64,000 bases of DNA from Sandaracinaceae bacterium (GCA_016712745.1 JADJQN010000001.1:62001-126000), one strand, 5' to 3'. Positions 26,486-36,032 are shown, counted from the stretch's first letter. Numbers and translations: made by a program. Notes: generated by a model from the letters alone, not told the origin.

Positions 26486-28839
26486 GGTGCTCGTTCGTCG
26501 GCGCCGAGCGAGAGCAGAGCCAGCGGCGAGAGTACCATCGAGATAGTCATCCCGATGCCAACTGCGACGCCGAGGGATCGAAGGGCGGGATTGGACGACA
26601 AGGCGAGCAGCCCAAAGGAGAGAATCGTCGTAACGCTTGCGGTCACGACAGCGAGAAGCGTCGAGGAGAGCTCGCTGCCTCGGCGGTGCTCTACCATGAA
26701 GATGCCGTAGTCGATGCCCATGCTCAGCACAATCACGAGCGAAAGTAGATGCATCAAGTTGCCATCCGCATGCGCGAGGCCCAGCAGCCCGAGCGTAGCG
26801 CCGGCAGCCGCCCAAGCCGGCAGGCAAACCGCGAGCACGTGGCGCAGCTTGCGGTACCTGAGCCACGCAACGGCGAGCACCCCGAAGAGACCAAATGCGA
26901 CCAGCTCAAGCGTGCGTGCGCGGTAGCTGCCGTATGCACGAGCGAGAAAAGCCTTCTGATCAAAGTACGAAGCGCCCGGGATGCGCGCGATGCGTTGGGC
27001 GAGTGCTCCCGGCTGGTTTACGCCGCGCAAAAACGTGAGAAGGGCGACGTCGTGGCCGATGCGCATGCGTAAGGGCGTAACGACACTCGCCAGAGGCGAA
27101 CTAGCCAAGTCCGAAAACGTAAGCGGCGCTGGCTGCGGGCCAGAGATCGATGCGATGAATGGCGCAAATGCGCCAGGTGTAAATCCCGCAGCGACGGAAG
27201 CCGTTTCCACACGCGCAGCCAGCTGCGGCTGCTCGCGAAGCATCGCCAAGTTCGTCCGCTGCAAATCCGCCGACCACAGCACGCTGTGCAAGCTCCGGTG
27301 CGATGCGAGCTCGCTCGCGCCTTCCGCTTGCACCAGCGCTTCGTGCACCGCGTCGTTTCGGACAAGCGCCTCTTCCTCCGTCGCGCCGCGCGCGATGACT
27401 AAACGCGCAGGCTCCACCGAGCTCACTTGCATACGCACGCGAGTGTCTTCGGCCTTGAGAGCCTCGTTCACTTCGCTTAGCGCAGATATATCGTCGTTCC
27501 ATTTGAGCTGTGGAATGCCGAATGCAATGACCGCGAGGATGAGAATCCACAGCGTCCACACCAAGCCGCGACGCCGCCGCACGTGCGCGAGCATTCTCTC
27601 GAAAGCGTCGGCGAGGCGCCGTTGAGCGGGGGCGGGGCTTGGATGTGACGGCATGAAGGGCGTTACGAAATAGCGCGTCGCGAGGAGCGCAGCGAGCACG
27701 CCGACGCTCGAGAACACGGCAATCTCGCGCATGCCTGGGAACGGTGTCCAGGCAAAGCCGAGTAGACCGGCGGCCGTCGTCGCGACGCCCAACGAAAGTC
27801 CTCCCCATACGCGTTTTAGCGAGTCCTTGGGCAAAGCCCCATTGGCGGCGAACATGTGGTGATTCAGCAGGTGAACCGGATAGTCCTCCGTCACTCCAAT
27901 CAGAGCGCAACCGAACGCGAGCGTGATCCCATGCACTCGATGAAAAACCAAGTAGGTCACGAGGATTGCGGCCGCCATGCCTGCGATTACCGGAACCGCA
28001 GTCAGTACCAAGAAGCGCAGCGAGCGGAAAAGTAGCAGGGTAAATAAGATGACGCAGATCGTGGAGATGATGGAGATGCGAGCGATGTCGTTGCGCACGT
28101 GGCCTTCGGCTTCGACCGCGAAGCGCTGCATGCCGCTTTGTTCGAGTCGCAGTCGCCCGCGATGCGCGGCTTGCACGCGAGCAAAAAGCTGATCAAGGCG
28201 TGAGAGAAATGGACCTTGCGTTGCCCCGTCGAACGCCGAAGCGCGCGTAGTGAGAAAGACGAAGGCGTGCGTTTCGTCGTCCGATACAAAGACGCCGTCG
28301 CGCAACTTCAAGCTTCCCGTGCGCATCGCGTCGAGCGCGCGCACGCGATCGAGCATGACGAGTACCGGGTCCTCGGCGGCCACCGCGCGGGCAAGCCCGC
28401 CGGTGGGAAGCGCAAGCTCGCTGCGCAAACGCGCGAACACCGACGAAAGACCCTGGGCCGAGAGACGCCCGGGCAGCTCGGAGCGCGGATGATCGCTCTG
28501 GAAATAGTGCCGGCGCGCAAAGTAGAGCTCCCGAAACGCATCTTGCGTTCCCGGGGTGACACCGTTCTGAATACGCTCAACGTTCTCGTCGCGCACAAGC
28601 GCGTCACGCAGCTCGGTCGATGCGCGTATCGCCTCGTCGATCGTTGGCGCGCTCAGCGACAGAATCATCGTGCGTGTGAGCTCGGCGCCGCTGAGCGCTT
28701 TCGAGAACTCGACGAGCGCCTCATTCTCGTCGCCGGGTATAAAGTGCGAGATGTCGTTGGTGATCGAGATGCGCGCCGCTGCAAACGCACCGAGTGATGC
28801 GAGCACGACGAAGCCTAAGCCTGCCGCGATACGACTCAT
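26482..28839 (-). CDS. MMPL/RND family lipid exporter
   Basis: The 785-residue product has a first membrane helix, a large periplasmic loop, about five helices including GVTEDYPVHLLNHH, then a second copy of the same plan ending with GIDYGIFMVEHRR and further helices. The GxxxDY proton-relay motifs in both halves are typical of MMPL transporters. In aryl polyene clusters this protein moves the finished lipid across the inner membrane. Four-base overlaps on both sides couple it to the LolA-like and DUF3261 genes. Confidence 0.92.
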   Translation of the reverse strand: MSRIAAGLGFVVLASLGAFAAARISITNDISHFIPGDENEALVEFSKALSGAELTRTMILSLSAPTIDEAIRASTELRDALVRDENVERIQNGVTPGTQDAFRELYFARRHYFQSDHPRSELPGRLSAQGLSSVFARLRSELALPTGGLARAVAAEDPVLVMLDRVRALDAMRTGSLKLRDGVFVSDDETHAFVFLTTRASAFDGATQGPFLSRLDQLFARVQAAHRGRLRLEQSGMQRFAVEAEGHVRNDIARISIISTICVILFTLLLFRSLRFLVLTAVPVIAGMAAAILVTYLVFHRVHGITLAFGCALIGVTEDYPVHLLNHHMFAANGALPKDSLKRVWGGLSLGVATTAAGLLGFAWTPFPGMREIAVFSSVGVLAALLATRYFVTPFMPSHPSPAPAQRRLADAFERMLAHVRRRRGLVWTLWILILAVIAFGIPQLKWNDDISALSEVNEALKAEDTRVRMQVSSVEPARLVIARGATEEEALVRNDAVHEALVQAEGASELASHRSLHSVLWSADLQRTNLAMLREQPQLAARVETASVAAGFTPGAFAPFIASISGPQPAPLTFSDLASSPLASVVTPLRMRIGHDVALLTFLRGVNQPGALAQRIARIPGASYFDQKAFLARAYGSYRARTLELVAFGLFGVLAVAWLRYRKLRHVLAVCLPAWAAAGATLGLLGLAHADGNLMHLLSLVIVLSMGIDYGIFMVEHRRGSELSSTLLAVVTASVTTILSFGLLALSSNPALRSLGVAVGIGMTISMVLSPLALLSLGADERAP

Positions 28840-29492
28840 GGACCGGGGATCCGAAACACACGTTCGGCTTCAGCGTTCGAGTACGCGTGGTGCGTGTCTA
28901 CGGAGGAGAAGGTAGTCGTGCTCACATCGCCGTTGGCTTCTGCAATCACGATCCGCTCAATGATTAACTCGGCGCCAGTCACCCGGATCTCGCGTAGGAC
29001 GCGCGACACGCTCGCCGCCCGTGGTCTGAGCACAAGGCTCCAATGCCGGTTAGGTTCCGACATGAAGTCGGTCTGAAAGGTGCGCTCGAGCGCGGCGCGG
29101 TTTCCCGCGAGCAAACTCACGAAGCTCTCGATGAAGGTGCGGGCAACCGGATTTGCGCCGAGCTCCAGAGTCTGCCGCGCGTGGGCATCACCCATGGAGA
29201 CAGAGTCACCGCTTATCAGTAAGGTTGAACGCGCGGGACGCGTGATATGCCGCGCCAGCCGACGGGGAGGAGCGAAGTGCAGGGTGCCTTCGTTTACGAG
29301 CGGCGAAGCAAGCAGTGCGATTCGTTTCTCTTCGCGAAAGTTTGCGGATAGACCCGGAAGCTCAGCAAAGCTGCGCATCAGCGACTCGAACGTGATGGGC
29401 GGCGCTGCGTCCTGCGCACGCAACGGAGCACAGACCGCGATGAGGAGGACCGCAACGATCGCGTACGTTCGTCTCACAGCGGCTCCTTCCAA
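28836..29492 (-). CDS. LolA-like outer membrane lipid carrier
   Basis: The 218-residue product has a signal peptide ending ...APLRAQD and a LolA-type body: LSANFREEKRIALLASPLVN, LHFAPPRRLARHI and a late GDVSTTTF strand. Cluster-borne LolA paralogues are thought to carry the polyene lipid, rather than lipoproteins, across the periplasm; that is family knowledge. It overlaps the upstream acyltransferase by 19 bp and the exporter by 4 bp. Confidence 0.88.
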   Translation of the reverse strand: MEGAAVRRTYAIVAVLLIAVCAPLRAQDAAPPITFESLMRSFAELPGLSANFREEKRIALLASPLVNEGTLHFAPPRRLARHITRPARSTLLISGDSVSMGDAHARQTLELGANPVARTFIESFVSLLAGNRAALERTFQTDFMSEPNRHWSLVLRPRAASVSRVLREIRVTGAELIIERIVIAEANGDVSTTTFSSVDTHHAYSNAEAERVFRIPGP

Positions 29493-30391
29493 AAGTCGAA
29501 GAAGTTAAACCAGTTGTAGGGAGCCATTCGGCAATATCGCTCGAGCGATTGCGCGTATTGCTTTACGTATGCGGCGACAGCGGCCTCACGACCCTTGCGC
29601 GGCAAGATGATTCTCTGCGCGAACGGTTCGCAATACACGTCGTAGCGATTGCCGCCCCGGTAGAGGTTAACGGTGAGCATGACTGGGCAAGAAAGCGCCG
29701 CAGCCAAAAGGTAGGGACCCGTTGGAAAGGACGCGACGCTGCCGAGAAAGTCTGTCTCGACGGCGGCGGCACCGTTACCGACGCGGTCGCCGAGGATGGC
29801 CACGTACTCACCGCGCTCGATCAGTTTGCGAATTCGGAACACAAAATCGATGCCGCCGTCACCGAGCTCGATAACGCGGACTTTGCTCTGTGGATTAATC
29901 TGCTCGAGCACGCTGTTGATGCGCCGGGCATTGCTCGTCTGCATGACTACGTGGACGGGCAAATCGAACGTGGTCGCGTGACCGCGCATGGCTTCGAAAC
30001 TGCCGAGGTGGGCGCCCAACAAAATCGCACCTGTTTTTGATTCCTGAAGAGCGATGAGGTGTTCGCGCCCCGTAGAGCGAATGTCGAACTTTTTTGTTGA
30101 GCCGCGGATGAGTAAGACCCGGTCGAGCGCGCACTGGCCGAATCTCAAAAAGTGGCGATAGACATTCGCAAACCCCGTCGGCTCACCGACTCGCTCCAAG
30201 TAAACGCGCGAGTGACGACGGGCACGACCGTGGAACGCCGCGTAGTAAAGCATCACGACCGCGAGGAAACCCCGCGCCGCTGAGCGCCCAAATACGGACA
30301 AAAGCACGAGGAAGAAGCGGATACCGAGGACGGTTCCTTTCTCGCCGATGTCCTGCCAACCGGTGGTTTTTTCGCACGCTACTTCTTCCAC
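29474..30391 (-). CDS. LpxL-like lysophospholipid acyltransferase
   Basis: The product resembles the lauroyl/myristoyl transferase (LpxL/HtrB) family, with an N-terminal membrane segment (FLAVVMLYYAAFHGR) and the motif LGAHLGSFEAMRG in place of HxxxxD/E (here His, then Glu five residues later). GTG 30391 overlaps the glycosyltransferase stop by 13 bp. It would transfer the ACP-bound polyene, or a fatty acyl chain, onto a lipid. An earlier ATG at 30427 lies inside the previous gene. Confidence 0.87.
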   Translation of the reverse strand: MEEVACEKTTGWQDIGEKGTVLGIRFFLVLLSVFGRSAARGFLAVVMLYYAAFHGRARRHSRVYLERVGEPTGFANVYRHFLRFGQCALDRVLLIRGSTKKFDIRSTGREHLIALQESKTGAILLGAHLGSFEAMRGHATTFDLPVHVVMQTSNARRINSVLEQINPQSKVRVIELGDGGIDFVFRIRKLIERGEYVAILGDRVGNGAAAVETDFLGSVASFPTGPYLLAAALSCPVMLTVNLYRGGNRYDVYCEPFAQRIILPRKGREAAVAAYVKQYAQSLERYCRMAPYNWFNFFDFWKEPL

Positions 30392-31110
30392 GGTCGCACC
30401 ATAGCGCGGCCCATCGCTTCGATGCACAGGCGCGAGTGCATCAGGCTGATGAGCGCGTTGTCTTTGACCATTCGGAAGTGGGAGATGCCGCCTTCGCTCG
30501 CTTGCACGTAGCGCACCTTGGAAGGCACGGAGCGAACCTCAACGCCGTTCCATACAAGGCGCACGGCGATTTCGGGATCGAAGTCCATGCGATTGCCACG
30601 CACGGTGAGCGCTTGAGTCGCCTGCAGTGGATAGACGCGAAAGCCGCACATCGGATCGACGATCTTTGCGCCACCCGTCTCAATGTTCGTCCAGAAGACC
30701 GTGAGCTTGCGTGCGAGCAAGCGGCCCTTGGGCGCGTCCGAGGAAAAGACCGGCGCGGCCAACACCAGCGCCAACGGATGCGCCTGTGCTTCGGCGATAA
30801 GTCGGGGGATGTCGTTTGTGTCGTGCTGGCCGTCGGCGTCGATCTGCAGCGCATGCGTGTAGCCTCGTGCATAAGCCTCACGCAGTCCGTCCTTTACGGC
30901 CGAGCCTTTGCCGCTGTTCGTCTTACGCGTGATGACGACAACCGGCGAGCTTGAGGCAAGCCGCGCGATGGACTGTTTGGCTTCGGGTCCGCTTCCATCG
31001 TCGACGACGATGATGTCGCTCACGTGCGCTCGGACGCGCTGCACCGTCAACTCGATCGTGAGCGGATTGTCGTACGTGGGTATGACTGCGCAGACTCGAA
31101 ACTCGCTCAT
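30379..31110 (-). CDS. Family 2 glycosyltransferase of the polyene cluster
   Basis: The 243-residue soluble GT-A enzyme begins VCAVIPTYDNP, binds nucleotide-sugar through DDGSG and the metal-binding DADGQHD motif, and has the DPMCGFRVYPL acceptor-side segment typical of dolichol-phosphate-mannose-synthase-like GT2s. It has no C-terminal membrane helices. GT2 genes are a regular part of aryl polyene clusters and probably glycosylate the lipid. Its start overlaps the COG4648 stop by 4 bp. Confidence 0.9.
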   Translation of the reverse strand: MSEFRVCAVIPTYDNPLTIELTVQRVRAHVSDIIVVDDGSGPEAKQSIARLASSSPVVVITRKTNSGKGSAVKDGLREAYARGYTHALQIDADGQHDTNDIPRLIAEAQAHPLALVLAAPVFSSDAPKGRLLARKLTVFWTNIETGGAKIVDPMCGFRVYPLQATQALTVRGNRMDFDPEIAVRLVWNGVEVRSVPSKVRYVQASEGGISHFRMVKDNALISLMHSRLCIEAMGRAMVRPWKK

Positions 31111-31721
31111 GGTGGCGGCGGGAAGATCGCTGCGAACATGCGATCGTAGAAAGCATTCCCATAAGAGCGGAACCGATACTTGCGTACGATGTATTCACCG
31201 GCGAAGAGCGCGCCCATCACCACGTAGCTCACGATGCCTGTGTAGAAACTCCAGGCGGCGAGCGAAGCGGTAAGTGCAAGCAGAAGGGTGGTTGCAGCGT
31301 TCAGGGCGAAGAAGCAGCACCAGACCACCGTGACAATTCGACAGTACCGAATCTGCGTCTCCGTGAGCGTCGGCTCGCTCATGCGCGCAAAGCGTTCGAT
31401 CATCGGCATGCCGCTCACGAGCGTGCGTCCGAACTGGGCTAGCATCGCAAGGTTGATCAAAGTCGGCAGCACTAAGTAGAAGCGCGCGTTGTCGAGCACA
31501 ATGCCAAGCGCCACGCATGCGAGAACGGTCGCAGGAACGATTAGCACGGTGCCAAGTGTGGCGAGTGCTGTGCGTCGCGCCCGAAGCACCAAGCCGGGTA
31601 GCACCACTGCCAAGAGCACAAGCCCAGCCTCACGGGTGCCGGCGTGCGAGAGCCCAAAGTAGACCACCAAGGGATAGGCAATCACCAATGCCACCGCCGC
31701 AATGCCAAACACTGCACGCAT
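31107..31721 (-). CDS. COG4648 family membrane protein
   Basis: The 204-residue product is almost all hydrophobic, with about six helices and the internal segment FARMSEPTLTETQIRYCR, which fits the COG4648 family seen in aryl polyene and related lipid clusters. A role in membrane presentation of the acyl intermediate is assumed from context only. It starts 2 bp after the ACP gene and overlaps the GT2 gene. Confidence 0.8.
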   Translation of the reverse strand: MRAVFGIAAVALVIAYPLVVYFGLSHAGTREAGLVLLAVVLPGLVLRARRTALATLGTVLIVPATVLACVALGIVLDNARFYLVLPTLINLAMLAQFGRTLVSGMPMIERFARMSEPTLTETQIRYCRIVTVVWCCFFALNAATTLLLALTASLAAWSFYTGIVSYVVMGALFAGEYIVRKYRFRSYGNAFYDRMFAAIFPPPP

Positions 31722-31723
31722 CG

Positions 31724-31996
31724 TTACGGGGTCGCGCCAGCGCCTTGTTGCGCGGTTATGTAGGACGCGAGGCTCTTTACGCTGCGAAACGCTTCGCGGT
31801 TCACGTCTTCGGACTCGCTGAGCTTGATTCCAAACTTGCGCTCGACGGCGATGCCCAGTTCGAGCGCGTCGATAGAATCCAAGCCGAGGCCCTCGCGAAA
31901 GAGTGGCATCTCATCTTCAATCTCGCTGGCGGTGACGTCCTCAAGCATCAGGGCTTCGACGATTAGCTCTTTGAGTTGCTGGGCAAGATTGCTCAT
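31724..31996 (-). CDS. Acyl carrier protein of the polyene cluster
   Basis: The 90-residue acidic helical protein carries the phosphopantetheine attachment motif GLDSIDALEL, with Ser near residue 40. It would hold the growing polyene for the ketosynthase pair. Only one ACP is present, whereas characterised aryl polyene clusters usually have two. It overlaps the upstream acyltransferase by 4 bp. Confidence 0.92.
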   Translation of the reverse strand: MSNLAQQLKELIVEALMLEDVTASEIEDEMPLFREGLGLDSIDALELGIAVERKFGIKLSESEDVNREAFRSVKSLASYITAQQGAGATP

Positions 31997-32832
31997 ACGT
32001 AGGCGCCGACATCCTCTCTGGATGCGTCGTTGGACGCAACAGATTCTCCATGATTCATTGCGAAGCCAGCAACTCGATCGCGCAGCAGAGCCTCAATTTC
32101 GCTTTGAGCGGCCAGCACGTGCTTTCGACCTTTGCCTACGTGCGCAGCGGGCAGCTCCGCCACCTCGTAGTGCAAACACTCATTTGGCATCGAATGCCAG
32201 GGCATGCCACGCATGAGTGCCGGCGGGTCGCACGAAAGAAAGATCGGCACGACCGCGACGCCCGCGCGACTTGCAACTTCGAACGCGATGCGACCAAACG
32301 GGTTCAGACCAAACTTGGGAGAGCGCGTGCCTTCGGGGAAGATGAGAACGGAGTAACCACGCGCGATGCGGTCAGCGCATTCGTTGAGCACCCGCTGAAT
32401 CTGCGCCGGCGTGCTGGTGTCTCCGTCGATTTGCGATCCGTAGCGCAATATACGTCCGACCGCGTGGCCGTTGTAGACCGAGCTTTTCACCACACAGCAC
32501 ACGTTGGTGTAGCTCGCCATCAGTATGATGACGTCGAAGAGAGTAGGGTGATTTGCAACGTAGACCACGGGCGTCGTCTCGCGGTGCTGCGGATGATGTT
32601 TGCGCGTGTCGTGATCCACGACGCCAAGGCCGCGCACCATTCCAAAGAACAACTCGAAGCCGACGCGGATAATGTGTTGCGCGCGCCGTGCGACCAGTTC
32701 CTTGTCTTTGCGAAACGCCACAAAGAATGGGAGCGCGAGCCACGAGAACACCGCCGAGCCCGCCCAGAACACGAGGAAGCAGAGGCCCACGAAGGTGAGC
32801 TTTACAAACCGTCTCAGCTTTTGAAACCGCAC
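31993..32832 (-). CDS. PlsC-type 1-acyl-glycerol-phosphate acyltransferase
   Basis: The 279-residue product has an N-terminal membrane helix and the PlsC motifs NHPTLFD (HxxxxD, about residue 105) and FPEGTRS (about residue 170). It probably transfers an acyl chain from the neighbouring ACP to a glycerol or glycolipid backbone. It is the first gene of the leftward arm, with 90 bp separating it from the divergent membrane gene, so the arm's promoter should lie there. Confidence 0.9.
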   Translation of the reverse strand: MRFQKLRRFVKLTFVGLCFLVFWAGSAVFSWLALPFFVAFRKDKELVARRAQHIIRVGFELFFGMVRGLGVVDHDTRKHHPQHRETTPVVYVANHPTLFDVIILMASYTNVCCVVKSSVYNGHAVGRILRYGSQIDGDTSTPAQIQRVLNECADRIARGYSVLIFPEGTRSPKFGLNPFGRIAFEVASRAGVAVVPIFLSCDPPALMRGMPWHSMPNECLHYEVAELPAAHVGKGRKHVLAAQSEIEALLRDRVAGFAMNHGESVASNDASREDVGAYV

Positions 32833-32922
32833 CAGAAAAGCTTCCTCACATCTGCGCTGCGCCGCACGTTTCTAGCAGAAATAGCCCACCGTCGCCAGTC
32901 AGCAGAGTGGTAGCTTAGTCGC

Positions 32923-33384
32923 ATGAAGCAGCGTCTTCGCTCCCTTTTCGAGATCCTCACGGTGGGCTTTCCGTTTTGTGCGTTCAAAGTTCTTACGGGG
33001 CACTTCCTGCTTGATGTTCCAGGTTTCGCAATCGCAGGAGCGTTTCTGCTCGCGCTCGGGATCGTCGACATTGGGATCAATTTCACCAACTTTGTTGGCG
33101 TAGCTCTAGGCCGCGAAACCCGCCTCCTAGGTATCTGCGCGATTCACCAGGCGGTGCTCGCATTCAGACCGCGCCGCGCCGCATGGTCCGAAGTGGCGAG
33201 TTCGGCCGACGCACTGCTCTCGTTCGGGATCGTCGCGTACATGTTGTTGTCGCGCTCGCTTTCGCATTTGTCCGAGCTACAGCTTTACGTTTGGACGCTC
33301 AGCACCGTTCTGAACGTCCTTGGCGCAGGGCTTGGGCGTGTTGTGCAATCCGTTCGCGAACTTCACGCCGGCAAGACGGCCTAA
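32923..33384 (+). CDS. Small multipass membrane protein
   Basis: I do not recognise this 153-residue protein. It has about four hydrophobic segments (for example FAIAGAFLLALGIVDIGI and LSTVLNVLGAGLGRVV) and a basic start, MKQRLRSLFE. It is divergent from the polyene arm and shares the 90-bp intergenic region with it, so common regulation is possible. Confidence 0.7.
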   Translation: MKQRLRSLFEILTVGFPFCAFKVLTGHFLLDVPGFAIAGAFLLALGIVDIGINFTNFVGVALGRETRLLGICAIHQAVLAFRPRRAAWSEVASSADALLSFGIVAYMLLSRSLSHLSELQLYVWTLSTVLNVLGAGLGRVVQSVRELHAGKTA

Positions 33385-33452
33385 CCTTGTTTGGCATCGA
33401 CGCGGGCACTTCGTGCTTGATTCGTCGGCACGTTGATCCCATCTTTGCCCTG

Positions 33453-34607
33453 ATGCGTCGCATCGCTGCGTACTTGGTTTTGTTGACGGCGTTGCTCGTA
33501 ACGGCGCTGCTCGCCGGATGCGCTGACGGCGATCCCCGCGCGCACGCCGAAGCGCCCGCCGCGCCGATTCTTCTGGGCGACGATGCGCGGGTATTGCGGA
33601 TCGGCCGCACGACGACCGACGCACAACATCGACTTCAGTTCTCCTGGCCCGCGAGTGGTTTCGTCTTTCGCTTCCGGGGCACCGCCGCGCGTTTGCTTTT
33701 AAATAACGAGCCATTGGGCGATGCCACGCCTGCGAACGACTACATCCTCGTCGAGATTGACGACACGCCAGCGCGCGTCTACCAACTCGCCACCGGCCGC
33801 CACTGGTACCCGATCGGCCGAGGCATTTCGAACGGCGATCACACCGTGCGGGTTCGTAAACGCACGGAGGCTGAAGTCGGAATGGTAATGCTGGAGCGCG
33901 TCGAGCTGCCGCGCGAAGGCGCCGTGCTTGCGCCGCCCCCCAAGCGTCCCATTCGAATCGAAGCCATCGGCGATTCAATCACGGCCGGTTTCGGATGCGA
34001 GGGCCAGAGCCCCGCGTGTACGTTTTCCGCGCGCACCGAAAACGCGCTCGCTACGTACACAGCGCTCGCGGCCGAGCGCTTGCACGCTGAGTACTCAGCG
34101 GTGGCGTGGTCGGGGAAGGGGGTCTACCGCAACGACGATTCCCGGGATCTGGAGACGTTGCCCTTTCTCTACGATCGCTCTCTTGCGCATGCCGCGATGC
34201 CGCTTTGGAGGCACAGCGCTCATCCGGTCGACGTGGTCGTAATCAACCTTGGCACGAACGATTGTGCTCGGGGGGATCCACCGCGCCAAGAGTTTGAGCA
34301 CGCGTTCGGCGACTTCGTCGCGCACGTTCGCGAGGTTCAACCGCGTGCCTTCATCGCGCTCATCTTGGGACCGATGCTCTACGACGAGGGCCGAGTGCAA
34401 TCGCGCTCGACTGTAGAAAGCGTGCTCAATTCCGTGATCGCTGGCCGTCGCGCGCGGGGCGATACCAACATTGATCTGCTCTCGATTTGGGCAAACCCGG
34501 CTGAAGGAGTTGGGTGTCAGTTCCATCCAAACCGACGGGCACACGCACGCTTTGCGCAAGAGCTTGCTGCGTTCCTTGCTCCGCATGTCGTCAATCCCAA
34601 GCACTAA
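33453..34607 (+). CDS. CE2-like SGNH hydrolase lipoprotein
   Basis: From ATG 33453 the product has a lipobox (LVTALLAGCADG, Cys near residue 19), an N-terminal beta-sandwich (residues about 40-165) and a SGNH hydrolase domain. Block I is IGDSITAGFGCEG (nucleophile Ser), block III is INLGTNDCA, and block V has QFHPNRRAHARF. This two-domain layout matches carbohydrate esterase family 2, which deacetylates polysaccharides. The frame is open upstream into the previous gene, but only the 33453 start gives an export signal. Confidence 0.88.
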   Translation: MRRIAAYLVLLTALLVTALLAGCADGDPRAHAEAPAAPILLGDDARVLRIGRTTTDAQHRLQFSWPASGFVFRFRGTAARLLLNNEPLGDATPANDYILVEIDDTPARVYQLATGRHWYPIGRGISNGDHTVRVRKRTEAEVGMVMLERVELPREGAVLAPPPKRPIRIEAIGDSITAGFGCEGQSPACTFSARTENALATYTALAAERLHAEYSAVAWSGKGVYRNDDSRDLETLPFLYDRSLAHAAMPLWRHSAHPVDVVVINLGTNDCARGDPPRQEFEHAFGDFVAHVREVQPRAFIALILGPMLYDEGRVQSRSTVESVLNSVIAGRRARGDTNIDLLSIWANPAEGVGCQFHPNRRAHARFAQELAAFLAPHVVNPKH

Positions 34608-34634
34608 AGCTAAGCTCGCGCGCCGAGGTGCCGG

Positions 34635-35087
34635 ATGAAGCTTGTGCTCGAATCGATTGGTCTGGTGAGGTCCCCCGTTGTCGAGGGTCGCGACGAGGAC
34701 TGGGGCAGCGTCGTCAGTGAGTTGCGGTTCGAAGAGCGGTACGCCAAGGGGCTTTTAGGTATCGATCAGTTCTCGCACGTGCTCGTCATCTATTTGATGC
34801 ACAAGTCATCGTTCGATGAGACGGATCTGGTGCGGCGACCGCGCGGGCGCGACGATATGCCTGAAGTCGGAATCTTCGCCCAGCGTGCAAAGCATCGCCC
34901 CAATCCGATTGGCGTCACCGCTGTGAAACTGATGTCAGTCGATGGCTCGGTCGTTCGCGTGCAAGGCCTCGACGCGATCGATGGCACACCAATCATCGAT
35001 ATCAAACCTTACTTTCCAGCGTTCGATGCGATCGCTACGCCCACGACTCCGGAGTGGGTGGATCGCCTCATGGCCGGTTACTTTTGA
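34635..35087 (+). CDS. tRNA methyltransferase TrmO (TsaA-like)
   Basis: The 150-residue product belongs to the TsaA/TrmO family, which N6-methylates threonylcarbamoyl-adenosine at position 37 of tRNA. Signature segments are IGLVRSP at the start, FAQRAKHRPNPIGVTAVKL in the middle and LDAIDGTPIIDIKPY near the end. It is shorter than E. coli TrmO (about 235 residues) and lacks its C-terminal domain, as is common in other phyla. The start lies 27 bp after the esterase gene. Confidence 0.9.
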   Translation: MKLVLESIGLVRSPVVEGRDEDWGSVVSELRFEERYAKGLLGIDQFSHVLVIYLMHKSSFDETDLVRRPRGRDDMPEVGIFAQRAKHRPNPIGVTAVKLMSVDGSVVRVQGLDAIDGTPIIDIKPYFPAFDAIATPTTPEWVDRLMAGYF

Positions 35088-35117
35088 TCTGGCATGGGCG
35101 TTGCTCTAATCGCAGGC

Positions 35118-36017
35118 ATGCAACGCTACTGGGTCACTCTGTGCCACTTAACGCTCGCGCTTGCGATTACGGGCTGCTTTGGTTCGCACGCCAATGGTCC
35201 CGAGTCGCCTCTCGACGGCGGACTCGACGGTGGACCTGAGCTCTTTGACACTGGCCTGAACATCCGAGACTTCGGGCCGGTCGACGCGCAGTTCGCTTGC
35301 CCACCGAATCTGCCCGTATACACGTCGACCGACGTGTGTGAACACGAAGGGCAGGTGTGCTCGCAAGGTGGCACGTCGACGTGCGGCAGCTTTTACTCAT
35401 GTGCGTGCCGCGAAGGCCACTGGGCCTGCCTCGTGGCCGAGCCCGATCCTGCTTGTTGGTGCGGCCGTTATCCGAGTGTCGGTAGCGACTGCAACACTGA
35501 AGGTCAGGAATGCCTCGCCCCCAGTGCTTGCGACCCATCACAGCCCAATCTCATTTGCAACGAGCGACACTGGGTCGTCGACCGGCTGAACAATGAGTTG
35601 TGCGCGCCTCCGGCCGTTTGCCCCGTCGACGGAACTGCCGCACTTGGAACCTCTTGCATGGATGAGGGCCACACGTGTTTCCAAGGAGAGTGTTGCGAGT
35701 TCGCAACGGATGGTCCGCACCGGCCGATTGCAGTTCAATGCAGTGGCGGGCAGTGGGTTCCGCTCGGTGTCGATTGTGTACCCGACCCCGAACAGCCGTC
35801 GTGTGACGAGTTTGTGTGTGGCGACGGGCTCTGCTTTGGCGAGCAGGTGTGCTGGACGTTATGCGGACCCGACGACGGCGTGGTCGCTCGCTGCATCGAC
35901 AACAGCGAGCATCTCAGCTGTGAGTCTTTGGCCGCGCGTCTTGGCGACTCTGGCGCTGCGTGTTCGACGGACTCGTCAGGGCACATGTCGATAAACTCCG
36001 CGATGTTTTGCGGATAG
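35118..36017 (+). CDS. Cys-rich surface lipoprotein
   Basis: From ATG 35118 (MQRYWVTLCHLTLALAITGC) the product has a lipobox and an Asp/Gly spacer (LDGGLDGG). It is then a string of Cys-rich modules with about 40 Cys in total, such as CEHEGQVCSQGG and CQ/CFGEQVCWTLCG. This type is common in Myxococcota and often sits on the cell surface, perhaps binding other proteins. No enzymatic motif is visible. It ends 15 bp before the nadA 3' fragment. Confidence 0.75.
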   Translation: MQRYWVTLCHLTLALAITGCFGSHANGPESPLDGGLDGGPELFDTGLNIRDFGPVDAQFACPPNLPVYTSTDVCEHEGQVCSQGGTSTCGSFYSCACREGHWACLVAEPDPACWCGRYPSVGSDCNTEGQECLAPSACDPSQPNLICNERHWVVDRLNNELCAPPAVCPVDGTAALGTSCMDEGHTCFQGECCEFATDGPHRPIAVQCSGGQWVPLGVDCVPDPEQPSCDEFVCGDGLCFGEQVCWTLCGPDDGVVARCIDNSEHLSCESLAARLGDSGAACSTDSSGHMSINSAMFCG

Positions 36018-36032
36018 TGGAGCCGGCAACCT

